Below are positions 58,165 to 64,000 of a stretch of 64,000 nt of DNA, one piece after another. Every line of letters starts with the position of its first letter. Position 1 is the first letter of the stretch. The DNA comes from an uncultured Pluralibacter sp. (GTDB lineage Bacteria > Pseudomonadota > Gammaproteobacteria > Enterobacterales > Enterobacteriaceae). The DNA lies in contig NZ_CAJYMB010000136.1 in NCBI RefSeq assembly GCF_913775985.1, positions 1 to 64,000 of the forward strand, given 5' to 3'. Made by a program: the position numbers and the translations under genes. The notes under the pieces were generated by a model. That model was given only the letters and a program-made list of their open reading frames with translations, did not search any database and was not told where the DNA came from.

Positions 58165-59538
58165 ATGCTAACGTTGTTTGAGCTCCTGACAGGAGTGGTA
58201 GTGATTGCGGGCGTTGCGCGCTACATCATTAAAGGCTATTCAGCAACCGGCGTGCTGTTTGTCGGCGGTCTGGTACTGCTTATCGCCAGCGCCCTGATGG
58301 GGCATCAAATTCTGCCCGCCAGCGCTGCAGGCACCGGCTATTCCGCCACCGACATCGTTGAATACATCAAGATCCTGCTGATGAGCCGCGGCGGCGATTT
58401 GGGCATGATGATCATGATGCTGTGCGGATTTGCGGCCTACATGACCCACATCGGCGCCAACGACATGGTGGTGAAGCTCGCCTCAAAACCGCTGCGCTAT
58501 ATCAACTCCCCTTACCTGTTGATGATTGCGGCCTATTTCGTCGCCTGCCTGATGTCACTGGCGGTCTCTTCCGCCACCGGCCTGGGCGTGCTGCTGATGG
58601 CGACGCTGTTCCCGGTGATGGTTAACGTTGGCATTAGCCGCGGTGCCGCAGCGGCGATTTGCGCGTCGCCGGCGGCGATTATTCTGTCGCCAACCTCCGG
58701 CGACGTAGTGCTGGCCGCCAAGGCGGCGGAAATGCCGCTGATTGATTTCGCCTTTAAAACGACGCTGCCCATTTCGATTGCGGCGATTATCAGCATGGCG
58801 ATTGCGCATTTTTTCTGGCAGCGCTACCTGGATAAAAAAGAGCATATTTCCCACGAGATGCTCGACGTAGATGAAATAACCACCGACGCGCCTTCGTTTT
58901 ATGCCATCCTGCCGTTTGCCCCGATTGCCGGCGTGCTGATTTTTGACGGCAAGTGGGGCCCGGAACTGCATATTATTACCATTCTGGTTATCTGCATCCT
59001 GCTGTCGGCCGTGCTGGAATTCCTGCGCGGTTTTAATACCCAGCGGGTATTTTCCGGTCTGGAAGTGGCCTATCGCGGGATGGCGGACGCTTTTGCCAGC
59101 GTGGTGATCCTGCTGGTTGCAGCCGGCGTATTCGCCCAGGGCCTCAGCACCATTGGCTTTATTAACAGCCTTATCTCCATCGCCACCTCATTTGGCTCCG
59201 CCAGTATTATTCTGATGCTGGTGCTGGTTATCCTCACTATGCTGGCCGCCATGACCACCGGCTCAGGCAATGCACCGTTTTATGCCTTCGTGGAGATGAT
59301 CCCGAAACTCGCGCATACCTCGGGTATCAACCCGGCCTATCTGTCGATTCCAATGCTGCAGGCGTCCAACCTGGGGCGCACCATTTCGCCGGTTTCCGGC
59401 GTCGTGGTCGCCGTGGCCGGGATGGCAAAAATTTCACCCTTTGAAGTCGTTAAGCGCACGTCAGTGCCGGTGCTGGTGGGCCTGATTGTGGTTATTCTGG
59501 CCACGGAAGTGCTGGTGCCTGCCCTCGCGGTTCACTGA
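58165..59538 (+). CDS. dcuC: anaerobic C4-dicarboxylate transporter DcuC
   Basis: Inner-membrane carrier for fumarate/succinate exchange and succinate efflux during fermentation. It has 457 residues with about 12 membrane segments. The conserved MMLCGFAAYMTHIGANDMVV and TTGSGNAPFYAFVEM segments are nearly identical to E. coli DcuC. The ATG at 58165 fits the E. coli N-terminus and GGGG spacing; a tandem ATG at 58162 would add one Met. Anaerobic control by Fnr is expected, but I see no convincing site. Confidence 0.95.
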   Translation: MLTLFELLTGVVVIAGVARYIIKGYSATGVLFVGGLVLLIASALMGHQILPASAAGTGYSATDIVEYIKILLMSRGGDLGMMIMMLCGFAAYMTHIGANDMVVKLASKPLRYINSPYLLMIAAYFVACLMSLAVSSATGLGVLLMATLFPVMVNVGISRGAAAAICASPAAIILSPTSGDVVLAAKAAEMPLIDFAFKTTLPISIAAIISMAIAHFFWQRYLDKKEHISHEMLDVDEITTDAPSFYAILPFAPIAGVLIFDGKWGPELHIITILVICILLSAVLEFLRGFNTQRVFSGLEVAYRGMADAFASVVILLVAAGVFAQGLSTIGFINSLISIATSFGSASIILMLVLVILTMLAAMTTGSGNAPFYAFVEMIPKLAHTSGINPAYLSIPMLQASNLGRTISPVSGVVVAVAGMAKISPFEVVKRTSVPVLVGLIVVILATEVLVPALAVH

Positions 59539-59553
59539 TTGCCGCCGGCAGTG

Positions 59554-59580
59554 AAAAGGCGCCTGAGGGCGCCTTTTTTA
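59554..59580 (+). terminator. Rho-independent terminator of dcuC
   Basis: AAAGGCGCC/GGCGCCTTTTTTT is a compact stem with a T-tract. Confidence 0.9.
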
Positions 59581-59624
59581 TGCTTTAATATTTCCGGGAA
59601 ATTTTATTTGAATCAGGAAACATC

Positions 59625-60431
59625 ATGTTACGCAAGGGTATTGCGGCAGCCTGCGCTGGCGCGTTTTTATTTCTGGGTCAGGCCGTGCAGGCTGAACCGC
59701 TGGTGGCCGAGCACTACGACGATTTTGACCGCTATGTGCTGGCGCTCTCCTGGCAAACCGGCTTTTGCCAAAGCCAGTACGATCGCCACAACCGTCCGCC
59801 CGCCGAGTGCGGCAAGGATAAAGCGCCCGCGAACAAAGCCAGCTACCTCACCGTCCACGGACTGTGGCCCGGTCTGCCAAACTCAATTGCTGCCCGTGGC
59901 GTAGACGAGCGCCGCTGGATGCGCTTCGGCTGCGCCACGCGCCCGGTGCCGAACCTGCCCGAAGTGCGGGCCAGCCGCAAATGCGCCGCCCCCGAAACGG
60001 GCCTGTCGCTGGAGATGGCCAACCGGCTGAACAACGTCATGCCGGGCAGCGGCGGACAATCCTGCCTGGAGCGCTACGAATATGCCAAGCACGGCGCCTG
60101 TTTCGGCTTCGACCCGGATGCCTATTTCGGCACGATGGTGCGCTTAAATGACGAAATCAAAGAGAGCGCCATCGGCAAGTTCCTCGCCGATAACTACGGG
60201 AAAACCGTTAGCCGCGGCCAGTTTAATGCCGCCATTGCCCGCAGCTATGGCCCGCAGAGCGTCAAAGCCTTTAAGCTCACCTGCAACGGCAATCCGGCCT
60301 ACCTGACCGAAATGCAGATTGCGCTGCGCGCGTCGGCAATTAACGATCCGCTCAGCGATGACTCCCTGCTGCCTCAGCCACATCCGGGCAACTGCGGAAA
60401 CGCATTTGTTATTGATAAAGCGGGCTACTGA
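59625..60431 (+). CDS. rna: ribonuclease I (RNase T2 family)
   Basis: Periplasmic endoribonuclease that degrades RNA to cyclic then 3'-mononucleotides without base preference. It has 268 residues. The signal peptide ends at VQA (residue 23). The two T2 active-site boxes are TVHGLWPGLP and YEYAKHGACFG, each with catalytic His. Several Cys pairs (FCQSQ, AECGK, GCATR, KCAAP, SCLE, GACF, TCNG, NCGN) form the disulfides. It is monocistronic between two terminators. Confidence 0.95.
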   Translation: MLRKGIAAACAGAFLFLGQAVQAEPLVAEHYDDFDRYVLALSWQTGFCQSQYDRHNRPPAECGKDKAPANKASYLTVHGLWPGLPNSIAARGVDERRWMRFGCATRPVPNLPEVRASRKCAAPETGLSLEMANRLNNVMPGSGGQSCLERYEYAKHGACFGFDPDAYFGTMVRLNDEIKESAIGKFLADNYGKTVSRGQFNAAIARSYGPQSVKAFKLTCNGNPAYLTEMQIALRASAINDPLSDDSLLPQPHPGNCGNAFVIDKAGY

Positions 60432-60502
60432 TAGGGAATATGCTGAATGTGACATCGGTCACTTCAAAGCGCCGATAACAGTCAGTATGATGCCAGCGTT
60501 GA

Positions 60503-60535
60503 AACCCTCGCCGTTAAACGGCGAGGTTTTTTTTT
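60503..60535 (+). terminator. Rho-independent terminator of rna
   Basis: AACCTCGCCGTT-type stem (CCTCGCCG TTAAA CGGCGAGG) is followed by nine T. Confidence 0.9.
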
Positions 60536-60568
60536 GGGATCCGCCAACTGGAAAACATGGAGTGAACA

Positions 60569-60979
60569 ATGACCAGACCTGCCATCATCATTAATGAACG
60601 CGATGCCGAGCGCATCGACCACTTGCTGGAACAGCCGCAGTGGGCGAACCTGCCGGTGGCAAGCGCGCTAAACGAGGAGCTGGATCGCGCCGTCATGTGC
60701 GCGCCGGAATCCATGCCTCACGATGTGGTGACCATGAACAGCGAAGTCCGCTTTCGCGACCTGATCACCCGGGAAGAGCGCGTGCGCACGCTGGTTTTCC
60801 CGGCGGCGATGAACGACAGCACCACCCAGCTCTCGGTGCTGGCGCCGGTGGGCGCGGCCCTGCTCGGGCTGAAAGTCGGCGGGACAATCCGCTGGACGCT
60901 GCCGAACGGCACCGTCACCCATCTTGAAGTTCTGGAACTGCTCTACCAGCCGGAAGCCGCCGGCGAGTTCAGCCGCTAA
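60569..60979 (+). CDS. rnk: nucleoside diphosphate kinase regulator Rnk
   Basis: RNA-polymerase-binding protein of the GreA/GreB-like group, reported to affect nucleoside diphosphate kinase levels and ribosomal promoters. It has 136 residues. A short N-terminal coiled coil ([15 protein letters not shown]) is followed by the FKBP-like domain with [28 protein letters not shown] precedes the start. It lies between rna and uspG as in E. coli. Confidence 0.94.
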   Translation: MTRPAIIINERDAERIDHLLEQPQWANLPVASALNEELDRAVMCAPESMPHDVVTMNSEVRFRDLITREERVRTLVFPAAMNDSTTQLSVLAPVGAALLGLKVGGTIRWTLPNGTVTHLEVLELLYQPEAAGEFSR

Positions 60980-61106
60980 ATCTCTCCAGAGGATGTTAAC
61001 CATCCTCTTTCCGCCCGCCTCCTCCTGTCAATATTTGCGAGCTGAATGTCATTACTGAAGCTTCAAATATGCTTATATATCAACAGTGCTTACAAGGAGG
61101 AATGCG

Positions 61107-61535
61107 ATGTACAACACCATTATCATGCCGGTCGATGTTTTTGAGATGGCGCTAGGCGATAAGGCCATTAGCCACGCCGAGTTTCTCGCCGGTGGAGCCG
61201 GCATTATCCATCTGCTGCACGTGGTTCCCGGCTCTGCCAGCCTGACCATGACCCGCTTTGCCGCCGATCTGAGGCGCTTTGAAGAGCATCTGTATAATGA
61301 GTCTCTCGCCCGGCTGCAAACGATGGTCGGTCACTTCAGCATCGACCCTTCACGCATCAAGCTTCACGTCCGCGAAGGCAGCGTGCGTGACGAGGTCAAC
61401 GATCTTGCCGCAGAGCTTAAGGCCGATGTGATTGTTATCGGCTCGCGCAATCCATCTATCTCGACCCACCTGCTCGGCTCTAATGCTTCAAGCGTTATCC
61501 GCCACGCGCACATCCCGGTAATGGTGGTGCGCTAG
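61107..61535 (+). CDS. uspG: universal stress protein G
   Basis: Cytosolic UspA-family stress protein with adenylate-binding and self-modification activity in E. coli. It has 142 residues. The UspA nucleotide-binding motif is [20 protein letters not shown] near the C-terminus. The ATG at 61107 ([13 protein letters not shown]) has a strong AAGGAGG upstream and matches the family; an in-frame ATG seven codons earlier lacks one. Confidence 0.95.
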   Translation: MYNTIIMPVDVFEMALGDKAISHAEFLAGGAGIIHLLHVVPGSASLTMTRFAADLRRFEEHLYNESLARLQTMVGHFSIDPSRIKLHVREGSVRDEVNDLAAELKADVIVIGSRNPSISTHLLGSNASSVIRHAHIPVMVVR

Positions 61536-61537
61536 AC

Positions 61538-61570
61538 AAAAAAAGAGGCTGCCCTGCGGCAGCCTCTTCG
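61538..61570. terminator. bidirectional terminator between uspG and ahpF
   Basis: AAAAGAGGCTGCC CTGC GGCAGCCTCTT has a strong stem. The T-tract is best on the minus strand, ending ahpCF. Confidence 0.85.
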
Positions 61571-61589
61571 CATTTCCAACAGCCTTGAT

Positions 61590-63155
61590 TTAAGCCGTTT
61601 TAGTGCGGATCAGGTAATCAAACGAGCTCAGCGATGCTTTCGCTCCTTCGCCGGTGGCGATGATTATCTGCTTGTACGGCACGGTGGTGCAGTCGCCGGC
61701 AGCAAACACGCCCTTCACGCTGGTTTCGCATTTGGCATCAATGATGATTTCACCCATGCGGTTGCGTTCGATGGCGCCTTCCAGCCAGGTGGTGTTCGGC
61801 AGCAGGCCAATCTGGACGAAGATGCCGGACAGCGCAACGTGGTGCTCATCGCCGCTAACGCGGTCGCGGTAGTCAATCCCGGTTACTTTGCTGCCGTCGC
61901 CCTTCACTTCGGTGGTCTGCGCGTTAAGAATGATGTCGACATTCTTCAGGCTGCGGAGCTTGTCCTGCAGAACCTGGTCGGCCTTCATTTCCGGCGCGAA
62001 CTCAAGCAGCGTAACGTGCTCAACGATACCGGCCAGGTCGATGGCCGCTTCCACGCCGGAGTTACCACCGCCGATTACCGCCACGCGCTTGCCTTTGAAC
62101 AGCGGGCCGTCGCAGTGCGGGCAGTAGGTCACGCCTTTAGTACGGTACTGATCTTCCCCCGGCACGTTCATGTTGCGCCATTTCGCACCGGTGGCAATGA
62201 TGATGCTGCGCGCTTTCAGCACGGCGCCGGACGCGGTTTCAATCTGATGCAAACCGCCTTCCTGCGCTGCCGGCGTCAGCTTGCTGGCGCTCTGGGAGTC
62301 AATCACGTCTACATCATATTCCGAGACGTGCTCTTTCAGTGCGCCCGCCAGCTTCTGGCCTTCGGTTTTCGGCACGGAGATGTAGTTTTCAATATCTACC
62401 GTATCCAGCACCTGGCCGCCGAAGCGCTCGCCCATCAGGCCGGTACGAATGCCTTTACGGGCAGAGTAAACCGCCGCAGCGGCACCCGCAGGGCCGGAAC
62501 CGACGATCAGCACGTCGTATGCGTCGCGCTTGTTCAGCTCTTCCGCCGCGCGCTTCACGGCGCCGGTATCGACTTTTGCGACGATTTCGCTCAGGGTCAT
62601 GCGGCCCTGGCCGAACTCCTGACCGTTGACGAACACTGCCGGAACGCCCATCACGTTGCGATCGGTGATTTCGTTCTGGAAGGTGCCGCCGTCAATGGCG
62701 GTGTGCTTGATGCGCGGATTGAGAACCGCCATCAGGTTCAGGGCCTGCACCACGTCCGGACAGTTGTGGCAGGAAAGCGAGTAATAGGTTTCAAATTCGA
62801 AATCGCCGTCAAGATCGCGGATCTGCTCCAGCAGCACCTGAGCTTCTTTCGACGGATGACCGCCGGTCCACAGCAGCGCCAGCACCAGAGAGGTAAACTC
62901 GTGTCCCAGCGGAGAGCCGGCGAAGCGCGGCCCGTGGCTGGAGCCCGGGTTGGTTATCAGGAACGACGGCTTGCGCACCGGCAGGCCGTTGTCTTCTTTG
63001 AAAGTCACTTTCGGTGACAGTTCGGCGATTTCCGCCAGCAGTTCCTTGATTTCTGCCGATTTAGCGCTGTCGTCCAGCGTGGCAATCAGCTCAACAGGTT
63101 TGGTCAGCTTCTCAAGGTAGGCCTTGAGCTGGGTTTTCATTGTAGTGTCGAGCAT
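61590..63155 (-). CDS. ahpF: alkyl hydroperoxide reductase subunit F
   Basis: FAD-dependent NADH:peroxiredoxin reductase that recycles AhpC. It has 521 residues. The N-terminal tandem thioredoxin-fold domain has the redox pair Cys129-Cys132 (SCHNC), and the thioredoxin-reductase-like part has the CPHC pair near 345. FAD and NADH motifs are [17 protein letters not shown] and [19 protein letters not shown] precedes the ATG. It follows ahpC by 240 bases with hairpins between, so AhpF is expected in lower amount. Confidence 0.97.
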   Translation of the reverse strand: MLDTTMKTQLKAYLEKLTKPVELIATLDDSAKSAEIKELLAEIAELSPKVTFKEDNGLPVRKPSFLITNPGSSHGPRFAGSPLGHEFTSLVLALLWTGGHPSKEAQVLLEQIRDLDGDFEFETYYSLSCHNCPDVVQALNLMAVLNPRIKHTAIDGGTFQNEITDRNVMGVPAVFVNGQEFGQGRMTLSEIVAKVDTGAVKRAAEELNKRDAYDVLIVGSGPAGAAAAVYSARKGIRTGLMGERFGGQVLDTVDIENYISVPKTEGQKLAGALKEHVSEYDVDVIDSQSASKLTPAAQEGGLHQIETASGAVLKARSIIIATGAKWRNMNVPGEDQYRTKGVTYCPHCDGPLFKGKRVAVIGGGNSGVEAAIDLAGIVEHVTLLEFAPEMKADQVLQDKLRSLKNVDIILNAQTTEVKGDGSKVTGIDYRDRVSGDEHHVALSGIFVQIGLLPNTTWLEGAIERNRMGEIIIDAKCETSVKGVFAAGDCTTVPYKQIIIATGEGAKASLSSFDYLIRTKTA

Positions 63156-63245
63156 CGTTAATCTCCTGCTTAAAAAACATCATCATGCGAGCCGGCTCGT
63201 AAGAGCGGCCTGAATGCGGCTTGCATCATAGTGTTTGGGATTAAG

Positions 63246-63348
63246 CGGGTGCGAGAGGCACCCGCCTGAGAGTCTAATTCACCTGCATTTCGCGCTGCGG
63301 GATGGCGGCTGGCCTGTAAAGCTCCGGGAACTCAATATGCCCCCGGAG
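63246..63348 (-). promoter_or_regulatory. two hairpins in the ahpC-ahpF spacer
   Basis: GCGGGTGC GAGAG GCACCCGC (63246-63266) and CTCCGGG..CCCGGAG (63322-63348) are perfect stems in the spacer transcribed from ahpC to ahpF. Neither has a good T-tract. They may stabilise the abundant ahpC mRNA 3' end and reduce ahpF. Confidence 0.45.
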
Positions 63349-63395
63349 TAATTGAACGCGGCCAGCGCATCGGTCGCGCGGAGCGGGTGGTGAAT

Positions 63396-63959
63396 TTAGA
63401 TTTTACCAACCAGGTCCAGAGACGGCGCCAGAGTGGCTTCGCCTTCTTTCCATTTAGCCGGGCACACTTCACCCGGGTGGGATGCAACGTACTGAGCGGC
63501 TTTGATTTTACGCAGCAGGTCAGACGCGTCGCGGCCAATGCCTTCAGCAGTCACTTCGATAGCCTGGATAATGCCCTGCGGATCGACAACGAAAGTTGCG
63601 CGGTCGGCCAGGCCTTCATTTTCACGCATGTTTTCAAAGTTACGGGTCAGGGCACCAGTCGGGTCGCCAATCATCGCATATTTGATTTTCGCGATGGTCT
63701 CAGAGCTGCCGTGCCATGCTTTGTGGGTAAAGTGGGTGTCGGTAGACACAGAGTAAACGTCTACGCCCAGCTTCTGCAGCTCTTCGTAGTGGTCAGCCAC
63801 GTCGCCCAGTTCGGTCGGGCAAACGAAGGTGAAGTCAGCCGGGTAGAAGAAGAACACACTCCAGCGGCCTTCGGTGTCTTTTTCAGTCACTTCGACGAAT
63901 TCGCCGTTTTTGAACGCCTGGTTTTTGAAAGGTTTGATCTTAGTGTTAATCAAGGACAT
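63396..63959 (-). CDS. ahpC: alkyl hydroperoxide reductase subunit C (peroxiredoxin)
   Basis: Typical 2-Cys peroxiredoxin, the main scavenger of endogenous hydrogen peroxide and organic peroxides. It has 187 residues. Peroxidatic Cys47 lies in DFTFVCPTE and resolving Cys166 in PGEVCPAKW. The [16 protein letters not shown] region and C-terminal YV-type tail are conserved. GGAGGAAG precedes the ATG. In E. coli OxyR activates ahpCF; only 41 bases of upstream sequence are in this window, so the site cannot be seen. Confidence 0.98.
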   Translation of the reverse strand: MSLINTKIKPFKNQAFKNGEFVEVTEKDTEGRWSVFFFYPADFTFVCPTELGDVADHYEELQKLGVDVYSVSTDTHFTHKAWHGSSETIAKIKYAMIGDPTGALTRNFENMRENEGLADRATFVVDPQGIIQAIEVTAEGIGRDASDLLRKIKAAQYVASHPGEVCPAKWKEGEATLAPSLDLVGKI

Positions 63960-64000
63960 CTGTACTTCCTCCGTGTTTTCGTTGAGGTCTACATTAACTA

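Overview
The window is a stretch of enterobacterial core chromosome. The order pgm-seqA-ybfF-ybfE-fldA-fur-chiQ-chiP-glnS-nagE-nagBACD-asnB-tRNAs-ubiF-miaB-ybeZYX-lnt-gltIJKL-ybeL-leuS-lptE-holA-nadD-rsfS-rlmH-mrdAB-rlpA-dacA-ybeD-lipB-ybeF-lipA-tatE-ybeM-crcB-cspE-dcuC-rna-rnk-uspG-ahpFC is the Escherichia coli 13-16 minute region, read in the opposite orientation. Protein similarity to E. coli is high, but GC content looks higher and the accessory genes differ. I infer a member of Enterobacteriaceae outside Escherichia/Salmonella (Enterobacter/Klebsiella/Kosakonia/Cedecea type). I cannot name the genus from sequence alone.

Bases 1-10,000 hold the start of a Tat-type esterase gene cut by the window edge, the seqA-pgm pair, an esterase, the LexA-associated ybfE, flavodoxin, and fur with an altered upstream leader peptide (uof). 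The chitoporin genes chiP and chiQ follow, with a visible ChiX small-RNA target and a NagC operator. An accessory divergent pair, an OprB-type carbohydrate porin and a short-chain dehydrogenase, comes next. Bases 10,000-20,000 hold glnS and the N-acetylglucosamine regulon: nagE facing nagBACD across an operator region with two NagC boxes and a CRP site, then asnB. Together with chiP this forms an uptake-to-glycolysis route for chitin oligosaccharides and GlcNAc, controlled by NagC.

Bases 20,000-32,000 hold a five-gene tRNA operon (Met, Leu, Gln, Met, Gln), ubiF, miaB, the ybeZ-ybeY-corC-lnt operon (RNA maturation, metal-ion homeostasis, lipoprotein acylation), and the glutamate/aspartate transporter gltIJKL. 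The gltI leader carries a sigma-54 promoter, an NtrC-like dyad within a terminator-like hairpin, a GcvB-type C/A-rich element and the SroC RNA locus. Bases 32,000-47,200 hold leuS-lptE-holA-nadD, rsfS-rlmH-mrdA-mrdB-rlpA-dacA (ribosome silencing and rod-shape cell-wall synthesis), and the lipoate genes lipB and lipA flanking the LysR regulator ybeF.

Bases 47,200-64,000 mix core and accessory genes. An NCS2 purine-type permease sits between lipA and tatE. A complete copper/silver RND efflux cluster (a small His/Cys-rich protein, CusF-, CusC-, CusB- and CusA-like proteins) lies between cspE and dcuC, where E. coli has pagP. Beside it is an enlarged 272-bp ERIC element made of consecutive hairpins. 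Core genes dcuC, rna, rnk, uspG, ahpF and ahpC complete the window. I saw no phage, transposase, CRISPR array or rRNA. I found no clearly novel multi-gene system. The best leads are regulatory: the gltI leader, uof, the porin/SDR operator, the ybeF palindrome and the modular ERIC.
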